A DNA stretch of 50,655 nucleotides. Source: Bacteroidales bacterium. GTDB taxonomy: Bacteria > Bacteroidota > Bacteroidia > Bacteroidales > F082. The stretch is from assembly GCA_030683155.1 (NCBI GenBank), contig JAUXMV010000013.1, positions 1 to 50,655 on the forward strand. Reading direction: 5' to 3'. Made by a program: the position numbers and the translations under genes. This document shows, in pieces, positions 21,966 to 31,123 of this stretch. The notes under the pieces are model-generated. The model saw only the letters and a list, made by a program, of their open reading frames with translations. It was not told the DNA's origin and ran no database searches. Each line of letters starts with the position of its first letter. Position 1 is the stretch's first letter.

Positions 21966-23789
21966 CTAAACTTTTATTTTGTCAGTTACAGCATAAACCT
22001 TCACAGCCCCCGTCCGACCCTTAACTTTTACTTCATCCAGATATTTATAGGTATAAGAATTTTTGTTTTCTACAAGTTCAAGGGTCGATTCAGAAACGAT
22101 AAGAAATGCATCATAATTCCGTGTCAGACCCTCGAGTCTTGAAGCAAGATTCACGGAGTCGGAGATCACAGTTGTTTCCATTCTGCCTTCACCGCCCACA
22201 ACACCAAGCATCAGATTTCCTGAGTGAATGCCGGCTCCGGTATCAATTGGAGGACGGCCTACCTGTTTGAGCATGAGGTTAAATTCTTTAAGTCTTTCAT
22301 GCATTTCCAATGCTGCATCAATCGCATCTTCAGCTTTATCGCCAAACAATGCCATGATGGAGTCTCCAATAAATTTGTCAATGAAACCATTATGAGCTCT
22401 GATAACAGGTTCCATATATCCGAGGTAATCATTTAAAAAATCGAAGTTTTCTTTCGGGCTCAGCTTTTCAGAAATGGTTGTAAATGAGCGTATATCGATA
22501 AAAAGTATAGTCATGTGTTTTTGAATCTGATCGCCAAGAGCCACATCAGTAATACTTTTTTTTCCAAGAATCTGTAAAAACTCTTCGGGTACAAACCGCT
22601 GGTTTGCTTCAGTTATTTCTTTCAGGGCAGTGATATTTCCGGTAATGCGCATTGCCATTTCATTGTAACCATTGGCTAGTTCGCCAATTTCATCGTTGGT
22701 GCGCAAAATGGCAAGTCTTCCAAGCTCATCTTCACCTTGTTGACGCATTTTTTCTACTACCTCTTTCAGGGGAATGACGATGCTGTTGTGTGTCCAGTTA
22801 ACAAAGAAAAACAGGTAAACGATGCTGATGGTAATGCCTGAAAATATGCCTACAAACATCAGCAGGCTGTCGATGGCGTTAACATAAAAAAGGTGTTCGC
22901 TTTGAAAAAGATTGGCCTGCTCGATGAAAGGAACATATTTACCGAAAAGAACCTCAATTTGTTCGGACGAAAGCTTGTCTGCGTTGGCTTCCCGAATGGC
23001 TGTTTTGCTTAGCGAAAGATAAAAAACAACAATTACCAGTGGCAATAGTGTAGTCATTATACTGTTAATCCACAGCCGCCTTATGATGTGATCGCGGTAT
23101 TTATTTTCGGTTGAAGTGTAAAGACTGACGCTGTCGTAAACATGCTCAAGGTATACAAATCGGACGCGATGCCTGAACCAGAAATAGACAAACAAAACTG
23201 TTAAAAAAGAAGCGAAAATCGAAATAAAAAAAAACTGCTCATAAAACTGTCTGCTCGAGCTACTGGTAAAGTCATTTCCAAAAACTTCAAAACCCATATA
23301 GATTATGGTTACAAAAAAACCAAAGCCCAGAATGAAACTGTTGATTACAGGCACTTTAAGCAGCCATTTTCTGCAAAAGTTAAGTAGTTGCTCACTTACA
23401 GCCTTATTCTTTCGGCGGTTGCTGAAATAGCGTTTGAAAGGGTAATTCCAAACAAAACCTAATAGCATGCTTGCAAGCATCATCCTGAAAAGTAAGCTCA
23501 AGGTTTTCTGAAAGCGCAAATCTTCGGGTTCTATTGCAATGTTTTTTCGTTGAGCGTTAGATTCGGCTGAATCAAAGGCAATTGTGTCTTTTTTTGATTC
23601 AGTCAAGGGATCAGCAGCAGAGCGGTCGAACTGAAATTGCGTCTTGTTTAGAGCTTCCCTTTCCTCCAGCCAGTAGGGGCCATACTTGAAAAGCATGATC
23701 ATCGAGATGGGAAAAACGAGCAACACGAAAATGGTGATGGCGGTGAGATAAATTCTTAATCCGAAAAATTTTGGAATTGCTTTGGTCAT
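21966..23789 (-). CDS. Membrane-bound class III adenylate/guanylate cyclase with HAMP domain
   Basis: A 607-residue membrane protein from the ATG at 23789 (MTKAIPKFF); a TTG at 23816 would overlap arcA by 11 bases. It has a membrane helix at about 15-35, further hydrophobic segments near 105-125, 150-175, 190-215 and 245-265, an extracytoplasmic sensor-like loop (about 275-330), another membrane helix, a HAMP domain (about 350-400; GELANGYNEMAMRI), and the catalytic domain (about 425-600) with TILFIDIRSFTTISE (metal Asp), FIDKFIGDSIMALFG (second metal Asp) and SVNLASRLEGL. It should make cAMP or cGMP in response to an external or membrane signal. Confidence 0.92.
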   Translation of the reverse strand: MTKAIPKFFGLRIYLTAITIFVLLVFPISMIMLFKYGPYWLEEREALNKTQFQFDRSAADPLTESKKDTIAFDSAESNAQRKNIAIEPEDLRFQKTLSLLFRMMLASMLLGFVWNYPFKRYFSNRRKNKAVSEQLLNFCRKWLLKVPVINSFILGFGFFVTIIYMGFEVFGNDFTSSSSRQFYEQFFFISIFASFLTVLFVYFWFRHRVRFVYLEHVYDSVSLYTSTENKYRDHIIRRLWINSIMTTLLPLVIVVFYLSLSKTAIREANADKLSSEQIEVLFGKYVPFIEQANLFQSEHLFYVNAIDSLLMFVGIFSGITISIVYLFFFVNWTHNSIVIPLKEVVEKMRQQGEDELGRLAILRTNDEIGELANGYNEMAMRITGNITALKEITEANQRFVPEEFLQILGKKSITDVALGDQIQKHMTILFIDIRSFTTISEKLSPKENFDFLNDYLGYMEPVIRAHNGFIDKFIGDSIMALFGDKAEDAIDAALEMHERLKEFNLMLKQVGRPPIDTGAGIHSGNLMLGVVGGEGRMETTVISDSVNLASRLEGLTRNYDAFLIVSESTLELVENKNSYTYKYLDEVKVKGRTGAVKVYAVTDKIKV

Positions 23790-23805
23790 CACTTTAAAAA
23801 GGGTT

Positions 23806-25077
23806 TTACCAATCAACAGCTTTCCTGCTCAATGGCATGGTCATGCATCTTGCGCCACCACCACCGCGGGAAAGTTCGTCCCCTTCAATGGTAATGACAT
23901 ATTTTTCATAGTCTTCGATATTGACTTTGTCTTTAAGCACATCTTTGGCCTTAATGATTTCAAACCCGTGGTTGTTGAGTTCGTTCATGGTGTTTGTATT
24001 GCGTCCGTAACCGATAACTTTTCCTGGTGCAATGGCAAAAAAGTTTGCCCCACTTTGCCATTGTTCACGCTCCATAATATAAATATCTTCGTGACCGCCG
24101 CATGAAATTGGTTCTAGGTCAATGCCCAGTTTTCGAAGCGCCGTAAGCATATTTTCTTCTTCTTTTATTTGAACCACCTGATCGCCTTCAACGATGAGAT
24201 GGATGGTAATATGACGGCTCGAACGAAGTATCAATGGTTCGAAAATCATGCACTTGTCTTTGTCAAGAAAAGTAAAAACCATGTCAAGATGGATGAACGA
24301 CTCAGGTTGATAAGGTAACTCCTGTAGAATCATGTGCTTAGTTCCGGGTTTGGTTTTGAGAAATTCGAGAACAGCATCAATGCCCTGACTGGTTGTTCGG
24401 CCACTTATGCCACTTAAAAACACATCTTCTCTTGCAATAAGCACGTCTCCGCCTTCAATACTGGCTTTTCCGGATTTATCGTAAAGCTTAACCGGATTCA
24501 CTGTTTGGGTTGCAAAAGCCGGATGATAATCAAAAATTGCTTCCATAATAAGCGACTCACGTTCCCTCACTTTACTTGCCATGCGACTAATAAGCACTTT
24601 GTCGTTCATGCTGAATGCTGAATCCCGTGTGAAAAAAAAGTTAGGAAGTGGGTGCAAGGAAAAACGTTCGTTGTCTAAAAATTTTGTCAGGGTGTCTTTC
24701 TGCATTTCGACGCCTTCAATGAGTTGTTTAGCAAGCTCCTCATTAGCCAAATCTCCAAGTGTGCCGCAAAAATCACCCGCAGCTTCTGCACGGCAGATTT
24801 TTGTTATAAGGTTGTTTTTCACTTTTTCGTTTTGTAAGATTTCTGAAAGCAGGTCTCTTACCTCAAAAACTTTGGTCACTTTTCTCAGAATCGCATTGAA
24901 TTCGTTGTATTCAGGGAGTGCAACACTGAGATTCAAAATATCGCTGTAAAGCGCTCTTGCAGCATTTTCAGGTGTCATGTTTTCAACTTCAGCTCCAGGT
25001 GTGTGCGTGATTACACTTTCAAGCTCACCAATTTCGCTATTGACATTTATCTGAATTTTCTCGTTGGTCATAATCAT
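23806..25077 (-). CDS. arcA: Arginine deiminase
   Basis: A 423-residue arginine deiminase that converts L-arginine to citrulline and ammonia. Motifs: NFFFTRDSAFSMND (substrate site), EGGDVLI, HLDMVFTFLD (catalytic His and Asp), CGGHEDIYIMEREQWQSG, and the catalytic Cys411 in GGGARCMTMPLSRK near the C-terminus. Length is normal for the family. Neither carbamate kinase nor ornithine carbamoyltransferase is adjacent, so ATP formation through the full pathway is not shown here; the role may be nitrogen supply or pH control. Two ATGs (25077, 25071) are possible. A well-spaced promoter lies at 25151-25180. Confidence 0.94.
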   Translation of the reverse strand: MIMTNEKIQINVNSEIGELESVITHTPGAEVENMTPENAARALYSDILNLSVALPEYNEFNAILRKVTKVFEVRDLLSEILQNEKVKNNLITKICRAEAAGDFCGTLGDLANEELAKQLIEGVEMQKDTLTKFLDNERFSLHPLPNFFFTRDSAFSMNDKVLISRMASKVRERESLIMEAIFDYHPAFATQTVNPVKLYDKSGKASIEGGDVLIAREDVFLSGISGRTTSQGIDAVLEFLKTKPGTKHMILQELPYQPESFIHLDMVFTFLDKDKCMIFEPLILRSSRHITIHLIVEGDQVVQIKEEENMLTALRKLGIDLEPISCGGHEDIYIMEREQWQSGANFFAIAPGKVIGYGRNTNTMNELNNHGFEIIKAKDVLKDKVNIEDYEKYVITIEGDELSRGGGGARCMTMPLSRKAVDW

Positions 25078-25150
25078 TTGATAATTAGTGATAATTTTAT
25101 AAACATGCTCAAATATAGCACTTTACAATAAAAAATAAGTAACAAAGGTG

Positions 25151-25180
25151 CAAAGATAGGCCAAAAAGCAGGAAGGTCAA
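25151..25180 (-). promoter_or_regulatory. Bacteroidota-type promoter for arcA
   Basis: On the minus strand TTG (25180-25178) is followed by 19 bases and TATCTTTG (25158-25151), matching the phylum consensus of TTTG at -33 and TAnnTTTG at -7. Transcription should start near 25144, giving an untranslated leader of about 65 bases ahead of arcA. The rest of the 25078-25356 gap shows nothing else that I can name. Confidence 0.6.
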
Positions 25181-25356
25181 GTGCAGTTGCATTTTTTTAA
25201 AGCTTTCAATCTATACCCAAGCAGAGCAGTTGGTTTTGAGCCCGCAAAATGTGAATTGCCTAAGCTATTCAGTTGAATTCTTTGAAAGCCAGAAATATTT
25301 TGAAGTCAGAAATCCTATTAAAGGTATTGCACTTATAAAGAGCTTTTTATAGAAGA

Positions 25357-25857
25357 TCAGTCATACAAGGCCAGAAATTCATAACCGTTTCCCGACTCAT
25401 TAAGAAAGTTGATAAAATCCTGAGTGCCAATGCTCAGGCTTGCTGTATTGTCGTTTGGATGAAAACTTAATTTTTCTGCCTGCAACAATTTTTCATCGAT
25501 GAACAAATATACATGATGATCCTCGTCGTTTATAATTCCAAAAGGAGAAACACTTCCCGGACTGATGCCAAGAAAACGCTCCATTCGCTCCGGAGAAGCA
25601 AAACTTAGTTTGCCCTGCTTCAACCGCTGCTCAAGGTCACGCACATTTAGCTGTTGCATGCAATGAAAAATCACAAGGTAATGTCTGTTGCCTTTATGAT
25701 TCCGAAAAAAAAGATTTTTGCAATGCACAGCGTCAATGTCTTTCCAATATTGAAGCGCATCCTCCACAGTGGGTGTTGCCGGATGATAAAAAACCTCATA
25801 TTGAATATTGAGTGCCTCTAACGCTGCAAAAACCTTTTCGTGCTTCTCGTTTGTCAT
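25357..25857 (-). CDS. YbaK/ProX-type aminoacyl-tRNA deacylase
   Basis: A 166-residue stand-alone editing-domain protein of the ProXp/YbaK superfamily, expected to hydrolyse mischarged Ala- or Cys-tRNA(Pro). The family pattern is visible: VFYHPATPTVEDAL (residues 18-31), KNLFFRNHKGNRHYLVIF (about 43-60) with the conserved Lys of the active site, LSFASPERMERFLGISPGSV (about 84-103), and SPFGIINDEDHHVYLFID. Length is typical of the ProX type rather than YbaK. It begins 82 bases downstream of the PD40 lipoprotein gene, separated by two small hairpins. Confidence 0.9.
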   Translation of the reverse strand: MTNEKHEKVFAALEALNIQYEVFYHPATPTVEDALQYWKDIDAVHCKNLFFRNHKGNRHYLVIFHCMQQLNVRDLEQRLKQGKLSFASPERMERFLGISPGSVSPFGIINDEDHHVYLFIDEKLLQAEKLSFHPNDNTASLSIGTQDFINFLNESGNGYEFLALYD

Positions 25858-25881
25858 CGAATGAAAAACAGTTTATTTATT

Positions 25882-25929
25882 GAGTAATTATATTACTCTC
25901 TTAGACTTAAGATATTCTTTTTAAGAATA
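25882..25929. other. Two small inverted repeats downstream of the PD40 lipoprotein
   Basis: GAGTAAT/ATTACTC (25882-25888 and 25892-25898, 3-base loop) and TATTCTT/AAGAATA (25913-25919 and 25923-25929, 3-base loop) are both perfect 7-bp stems. They lie between the minus-strand PD40 gene and the deacylase gene and may end or trim the upstream transcript. No T-run follows either stem, so the function is a guess. Confidence 0.4.
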
Positions 25930-25939
25930 CTATGAATCT

Positions 25940-27058
25940 TTATTCTACCCAATCAGCAATAAACATATTGGTGTCGCGTGTACCGTTGTTGTTTCTGTTG
26001 CTCGAAAAAATAAGTTTTTTACCATCAAAAGAAAACATTGGAAAGGCATCGAAAGTGTCATCAAAAGTTATCTGCTTCAAGCCTGTTCCATCAAGGTTTA
26101 TCATGAAGATATTGAATTGATATCCTCTGGCTGAATGATGGTTTGAACTGAAAAGAATTTTTTCGCCCGATGGGTGAAAATAGGGAGCCCAGTTTGCTTT
26201 TCCAAGTTTTGTAACTTGCATCAGGTTTGACCCGTCGACATCACAAACATAAATTTCCATTTCTGTAGGTGTAACAAGTCCTTGCGCAAGCAAGTCTTTG
26301 TAATTTTTCTGATCCTCCGGACTAATTGGTCTCGAAGCTCTGAAAACCAATTTCGATCCATCCGGAGAAAAGAAGGCGCCGCCATCGTAGCCTAGTCCGC
26401 TGGTAACTTGCTTCACATTGCTTCCATCGATATCCATTACAAAGAGTTCAAGGTCGCCTGTTCGGTCGGAAGTGAAAACAATTTTATCGCCTTTTGGTGA
26501 TACCGTTGCTTCCGCATCATAACCTGCACGGTTGGTTAGTGTATCAATGATTTTACCTTTAAGATCAGCGACAAAAATGTTGTAGTCTTCGTAAATTGGC
26601 CAGACATATTTTCCGTCTTCTCTTGGCGCCGGAACATGCGGGCAACTTCCATCGCCCATATGGGTTGAGGCAAAGAGTATGGTAGTGTCACCCGGCATAA
26701 AATACGAACAGGTTGTGCGGCCAAGGCCTGTGCTGATGAGCTGTGGAATCTCTTTATCCATGTTGGCCTGATCAAGTCTTGTATAAAAAATCTGGTCACA
26801 ATCCAGATTCCATGCAGGATTGTTCGACTGGAAAACAATCATCTCATCGTTGAAACTGAAATATGCTTCTGCGTTATCGCCTCCAAAAGTGAGCTGTTTC
26901 AAATTGGTTAAATGAACTTCCTGCTCATATTGTATGGTTGTTTTTACATTTTCATTTCCATGATCGTGGTCGTGATCATGGCCATGCTTAGAAGAATGTT
27001 GGTTTGTGCAGCCAAAAACTATCATTGATAAAACCAGAAAAGGGATAATTTTCTTCAT
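25940..27058 (-). CDS. TolB-like PD40-repeat lipoprotein with His/Asp-rich N-terminus
   Basis: A 372-residue lipoprotein. Signal peptide with lipobox VFGC (Cys17), followed by a striking HGHDHDHDHG run (residues about 25-34). The rest forms a beta-propeller of WD40-like PD40 repeats: KIVFTSDRTGDLELFVMD, KLVFRASRPI, KILFSSNHHS and KLIFSSNRNNNG are the repeat cores. Similar proteins sit in the periplasm or outer membrane and are involved in protein-protein contacts; no enzymatic residues are identifiable. The His/Asp run could bind zinc, nickel or copper ions. uvrA follows upstream on the same strand, 128 bases away. Confidence 0.85.
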   Translation of the reverse strand: MKKIIPFLVLSMIVFGCTNQHSSKHGHDHDHDHGNENVKTTIQYEQEVHLTNLKQLTFGGDNAEAYFSFNDEMIVFQSNNPAWNLDCDQIFYTRLDQANMDKEIPQLISTGLGRTTCSYFMPGDTTILFASTHMGDGSCPHVPAPREDGKYVWPIYEDYNIFVADLKGKIIDTLTNRAGYDAEATVSPKGDKIVFTSDRTGDLELFVMDIDGSNVKQVTSGLGYDGGAFFSPDGSKLVFRASRPISPEDQKNYKDLLAQGLVTPTEMEIYVCDVDGSNLMQVTKLGKANWAPYFHPSGEKILFSSNHHSARGYQFNIFMINLDGTGLKQITFDDTFDAFPMFSFDGKKLIFSSNRNNNGTRDTNMFIADWVE

Positions 27059-27186
27059 TTTTGAAAATTTAGTTGATGAATTTTAACTTTTGTAAATACA
27101 CATAGATCGATGAAAATTTAATTAACGCTCATCAATTATCTATGTTTTTGAATTGTCGACAAAAATAGAAAAAAGTACTGGAATAC

Positions 27187-29994
27187 CTATAATTTGTCTT
27201 TTATCGCAGCAGCGGTAAATGATAAAGTATTCACTGACAGTGCTTCCGGACTTCCTTCAAAAACGATTGTACCACCTTTGTCGCCTCCATCCGGGCCAAG
27301 ATCAATCACCCAGTCTGCACTTTTAATCACTTCCGGATTGTGTTCGATAACAACCAACGTATGTCCATTTTCAATCAATGCATTGAAAGCATCCATCAAT
27401 TTATTGATATCATGAAAATGCAGACCTGTAGTAGGCTCATCAAAAATGAATAAAGTAGGTTTCTCTGATTGACCTTTTGTGAGAAAAAAAGCAAGTTTTA
27501 TACGTTGAGCTTCTCCGCCACTCAAAGTATTTGATGACTGCCCCATTTTCAGGTAGCCGAGCCCGACCTCCTGAAGCGGTAAAAGTTTGCTGAGAATTTT
27601 GTTGCATAAGGTGCTGGCTTTCTGGTGCGCCTGAAAAAATTCAATGGCTTCATCAATAGTCATATCAAGTATATCTGATATGTTTTGATTCATAAATTTG
27701 GCATCAAGCACCTCTTCCTTAAAGCGTTTTCCCTGGCAAACATCGCATTTGAGGTAAACGTCAGCCATAAACTGCATTTCAATCTTAACTGTTCCTTCGC
27801 CTTCACAGGCATCGCATCTTCCGCCGGGCACATTGAACGAAAAGTATCCTGGTTTATAGCCGCGGGTTTTCGAAAGTTTAAGATCAGCAAACAATTGCCT
27901 TATTTCATCAAAAGCTTTCACGTAAGTAACAGGATTTGAGCGCGATGAACGCCCTATTGGATTTTGATCAATCATTTCAACCGACTGTATGCGGTTCAAA
28001 TCACCCTTTAGTTCACCAAAACTGCCGGTTTTATCGGCATGTCCGCCTGTATGTTTTCTGAGTGCCGGATATAAAATTCCCCTGATTAGTGAAGATTTGC
28101 CTGAACCGCTGACGCCGGTTACTGTCGTCATGATGCCTAAAGGTATTTTTACATTAATATTTTTCAGGTTGTTTTCTGAAGCGCCGATTATTTCAATGTA
28201 ATCAGTCCAGCGCCTTCGGTGTGAAGGCACAGGAATCGACATTTTTCCGTTGAGATATTTGCCGGTAAGTGAGTTAGGGTCTTTCATGATTTCTTCATAA
28301 GTTCCCTGAAAAATCAATTCTCCTCCAAGTCTGCCTGCCAGCGGTCCAATATCAATCACCTGATCAGCTGCCTTGATAATGTCTTCATCATGTTCAACAA
28401 TAACAACGGTGTTTCCGATATCCCGCAGTCGTTTCAAAACCTTTATGAGACGCTCTGTGTCTCTGGTATGAAGCCCGATGCTGGGTTCATCAAGAATATA
28501 CGCAGAGCCAACCAGACTGCTTCCCAACGAAGTTGCCAGATTGATTCTTTGCGATTCTCCGCCTGATAGGCTGTTTGACAAACGGTTTAGCGTCAGATAT
28601 CTCAGCCCGACATCAAGCAGAAATGATATTCTGTTGATAATTTCGGTCAGTAGTCTTTTGGCAACTTGCTTGTCTGCTTCATTAAGCTCGATGTTTTTAA
28701 AGAAATCGTAAGCTTCTTCCAAAGGCATCAGCACGATTTCCGAAATGTTTTTGTTGGCAACTTTTACGTAATTGGCATCTTTCCTGAGCCTCGTTCCTTC
28801 ACAATCAGGGCAGACAGTTTTTCCGCGATAGCGCGAAAGCATTACCCTGTATTGAATTTTGTAGCTTTGTTCTTCGAGTTGTTTAAAGAAAAGGTCAATT
28901 CCTTCAAACCAGGTGTTGCCTGTCCAAAGCAGTTTTTTCTGCTCTTTGGTCAAAGAGTAATAAGGTTTGTGTATCGGAAAATCAAATTTATGAGCATTTT
29001 TCAAAAACAGCTCTTTCCATTCGCCCATCTTTTCACCTTTCCAGCAGGCAATAGCGCCATCGTATATGGAAAGTGCTTTGTTAGGTACAACCAGATCTTC
29101 GTCTATACCTATAACAGAACCAAAACCTTCGCATGTTTTACAAGCCCCAAAAGGATTGTTGAAGGTGAACATATTAACGGAGGGTTCTTCGAAAGTGATT
29201 CCATCCGCCTCAAATCTGTCGGAAAACCTTTCCTTCTTGATTTTTCCGTTTGTTTCTGAATGAACCACACAATAGCCTTTTCCTTCATAAAAAGCTGTTT
29301 GCACTGAATCAGCCGCTCTGTTCGAAAATTCCTCATTCAGATTTTGAATTCTTAGCCTGTCGACAACAATCTGATAATCTTCTATTTTTCCTTTAATGCC
29401 TTTCTCAAGGTATTCATCTATGCGATAAATGATTTCATTATGAAACACCCTTACAAAGCCCTGTTGCATCAAAACCGAAAGTTGCTCAGTTGCTGATCTT
29501 CCGTTTGTTTGATTTAAAGGAGCCAGAATAAGTACTGTCGAATCTGTGGGCAATTTAAGAATATAATCTACTACATCTTTTACCTGATGACGTTTGACGA
29601 TTTTTTCGGATACCGGAGAATAGGTTTTTCCGATTCTGGCAAACAGAAGTTTGAGGTATTCGTAAATTTCTGTCGAAGTACCAACAGTTGAACGTGGATT
29701 TCGGGAATGCACCTTTTGTTCGATGGCAATGGCCGGAGATAAACCTGTGATGCTATCAACTTCTGGTTTGTTCATTCTTCCGAGAAACTGCCTTGCATAC
29801 GAACTCAGGCTTTCGACATAGCGGCGTTGTCCTTCTGCATACAAGGTATCAAATGCCAGTGAAGATTTTCCTGATCCTGACAGGCCAGTTATGACAATCA
29901 ACTTATTGCGCGGCAAAGAAACACTTACATTTTTTAAGTTATTAACCCTGGCATTCGTAATTGTGATGGTATTTTTTGTGGAGATTGTGTCCAT
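27187..29994 (-). CDS. uvrA: Excinuclease ABC subunit A
   Basis: A 935-residue DNA-damage recognition ATPase of nucleotide excision repair, from the ATG at 29994 (MDTISTKNT); an ATG 13 codons upstream was judged too long. Two ABC ATPase modules are clear: Walker A GLSGSGKSS near residue 35 and GVSGSGKSS near residue 635, ABC signatures LSGGESQR and LSGGEAQR, Walker B YILDEPSIGLH and FIFDEPTTGLH. Zinc-finger cysteines occur in FGACKTCEGFG and CPDCEGTRL, and in CDACEGEGT with CDVCQGKRF. Length and domain order are normal. The gene is divergent from the sigma factor gene. Confidence 0.97.
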   Translation of the reverse strand: MDTISTKNTITITNARVNNLKNVSVSLPRNKLIVITGLSGSGKSSLAFDTLYAEGQRRYVESLSSYARQFLGRMNKPEVDSITGLSPAIAIEQKVHSRNPRSTVGTSTEIYEYLKLLFARIGKTYSPVSEKIVKRHQVKDVVDYILKLPTDSTVLILAPLNQTNGRSATEQLSVLMQQGFVRVFHNEIIYRIDEYLEKGIKGKIEDYQIVVDRLRIQNLNEEFSNRAADSVQTAFYEGKGYCVVHSETNGKIKKERFSDRFEADGITFEEPSVNMFTFNNPFGACKTCEGFGSVIGIDEDLVVPNKALSIYDGAIACWKGEKMGEWKELFLKNAHKFDFPIHKPYYSLTKEQKKLLWTGNTWFEGIDLFFKQLEEQSYKIQYRVMLSRYRGKTVCPDCEGTRLRKDANYVKVANKNISEIVLMPLEEAYDFFKNIELNEADKQVAKRLLTEIINRISFLLDVGLRYLTLNRLSNSLSGGESQRINLATSLGSSLVGSAYILDEPSIGLHTRDTERLIKVLKRLRDIGNTVVIVEHDEDIIKAADQVIDIGPLAGRLGGELIFQGTYEEIMKDPNSLTGKYLNGKMSIPVPSHRRRWTDYIEIIGASENNLKNINVKIPLGIMTTVTGVSGSGKSSLIRGILYPALRKHTGGHADKTGSFGELKGDLNRIQSVEMIDQNPIGRSSRSNPVTYVKAFDEIRQLFADLKLSKTRGYKPGYFSFNVPGGRCDACEGEGTVKIEMQFMADVYLKCDVCQGKRFKEEVLDAKFMNQNISDILDMTIDEAIEFFQAHQKASTLCNKILSKLLPLQEVGLGYLKMGQSSNTLSGGEAQRIKLAFFLTKGQSEKPTLFIFDEPTTGLHFHDINKLMDAFNALIENGHTLVVIEHNPEVIKSADWVIDLGPDGGDKGGTIVFEGSPEALSVNTLSFTAAAIKDKL

Positions 29995-30038
29995 TATAGC
30001 TTTGGTAAGAAAAATATTTTGCGAAATTATCAATAATA

Positions 30039-30069
30039 TTTGCTTTTTTTAAAATTGTGATTAATTTTG
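30039..30069 (+). promoter_or_regulatory. Bacteroidota-type promoter for the ECF sigma gene
   Basis: TTTG (30039-30042), 19 bases, then TAATTTTG (30062-30069) matches the housekeeping promoter pattern of the phylum exactly. The predicted start near 30076 gives a leader of about 108 bases before the sigma factor ATG, unusually long, and the gene has a good GGGAGG ribosome binding site (30174-30179 region). Confidence 0.6.
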
Positions 30070-30183
30070 CACCTAATAAAATTGTGTTCAAGTATTTTTT
30101 TCACATTAAAAACCTAAAAGGAGAACCATTATCGAGATAACTTATACCCTTTAATCTTAACTAAAATAAAAAAGGGAGGCTCA

Positions 30184-30771
30184 ATGAGTGCTATAGAAAT
30201 TAGCGACAAGGAGCTGGTTGAAAGTTATCTGAATGGTAATCAATCCAGTTTTGAAATTCTTATCAATCGCCACCAGTCACGTGTTTACGCGTATATTGTC
30301 ATGCTTGTTAAAGACAGACAATTAGCCGACGACATTTTTCAGGATGCTTTTATAAAAGTAATCCGCACATTAAGAAGTGGTGCTTACAATGAAGAAGGAA
30401 AATTCATTCAATGGGTGATGCGTATCGCACACAACCTGATCATCGACCATTTCAGGAAATCAAAAAGATTGCCAATAGCTGAAAGTGGAAGTGATGACTA
30501 CCAACTGGTGGATAAGTTAGGGTTTACTGACAGTTCGATAGAAGAGAAAATCATTACAGAGCAAATCCACGATGACTTGCGTAAAATGATTGATTATCTT
30601 CCTTCAGAGCAAAAAGAAGTTCTTTATCTGAGGCTTTATGCTGAAATGAGCTTCAAGGATATTGCTGAAATGACCAATGTAAGCATAAATACTGCACTGG
30701 GGCGCATGCGCTATGCCTTGATAAATATGCGAAAAATGGTGAAAGAGAAAAATGTTTCTCTGACCTATTAA
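30184..30771 (+). CDS. ECF-type sigma-70 family RNA polymerase sigma factor
   Basis: A 195-residue sigma factor with region 2 (residues about 20-90: VYAYIVMLVKDRQLADDIFQ and IQWVMRIAHNLIIDHFRK) and region 4 (about 130-185: LPSEQKEVLYLRLYAEMSFK, then TNVSINTALGRMRYAL, the DNA-contacting helix-turn-helix). It should direct polymerase to a specific promoter set. No transmembrane anti-sigma gene follows; a small soluble protein does. A strong GGGAGG ribosome site precedes the ATG, which is unusual in this phylum. Similar sigma factors without anti-sigma partners are common in Bacteroidota and may be regulated at transcription level. Confidence 0.92.
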   Translation: MSAIEISDKELVESYLNGNQSSFEILINRHQSRVYAYIVMLVKDRQLADDIFQDAFIKVIRTLRSGAYNEEGKFIQWVMRIAHNLIIDHFRKSKRLPIAESGSDDYQLVDKLGFTDSSIEEKIITEQIHDDLRKMIDYLPSEQKEVLYLRLYAEMSFKDIAEMTNVSINTALGRMRYALINMRKMVKEKNVSLTY

Positions 30772-30843
30772 AAAAAGTTCATAAAGTGTAATAAGTTGGA
30801 TTTGATCTGCGTTATACAGCAGTTAAATCCAATTTATTTGCTT

Positions 30844-31053
30844 ATGAAGAGAAACTATACAATTGACAATTATTTCTTTCAAAACGATTTCGAACTTGAT
30901 GAGTTATCCAATCACATAGGAATAGTTTTAAGAAAGGAAGTGCCCCGGTCGAGGGCGAAAGAATCAACCATTCAAATGCTTATCAACTATGCTTGCTCAC
31001 TTGAGATGGTGAAGACACGCAATGCTGGTATGGTTGAAGTTTTGCTGAATTGA
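30844..31053 (+). CDS. Small hypothetical protein downstream of the sigma factor
   Basis: A 69-residue protein from the ATG at 30844 (MKRNYTIDNYF); an upstream TTG at 30796 is less likely. No domain is recognised and there is no signal peptide or membrane helix. Its composition is ordinary for a small soluble helical protein, with a Lys/Arg-rich centre (LRKEVPRSRAKES). It lies 72 bases after the sigma factor and is likely co-transcribed. It could be a regulator of the sigma factor, but nothing in the sequence shows this. Confidence 0.6.
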   Translation: MKRNYTIDNYFFQNDFELDELSNHIGIVLRKEVPRSRAKESTIQMLINYACSLEMVKTRNAGMVEVLLN

Positions 31054-31079
31054 TTTTTCAGATTTTAAGTTTTTTTATT

Positions 31080-31101
31080 AACCACGTCCAACAGCGTGGT
31101 T
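31080..31101. other. Hairpin ahead of nth
   Basis: AACCACG (31080-31086) and CGTGGTT (31095-31101) form a perfect 7-bp stem with an 8-base loop, 22 bases before the nth start. The T-run (31071-31076) lies before the stem on the plus strand, so it is not a standard plus-strand terminator. It may cap or separate the sigma factor transcript from nth. Confidence 0.4.
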
Positions 31102-31123
31102 TAACCATTGTTATCCCACAAAA

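Noticed and set aside
28666-29259. 197-codon plus-strand ORF
   Set aside because: Lies fully antisense within uvrA, with no domain; a shadow of the strongly conserved uvrA frame.
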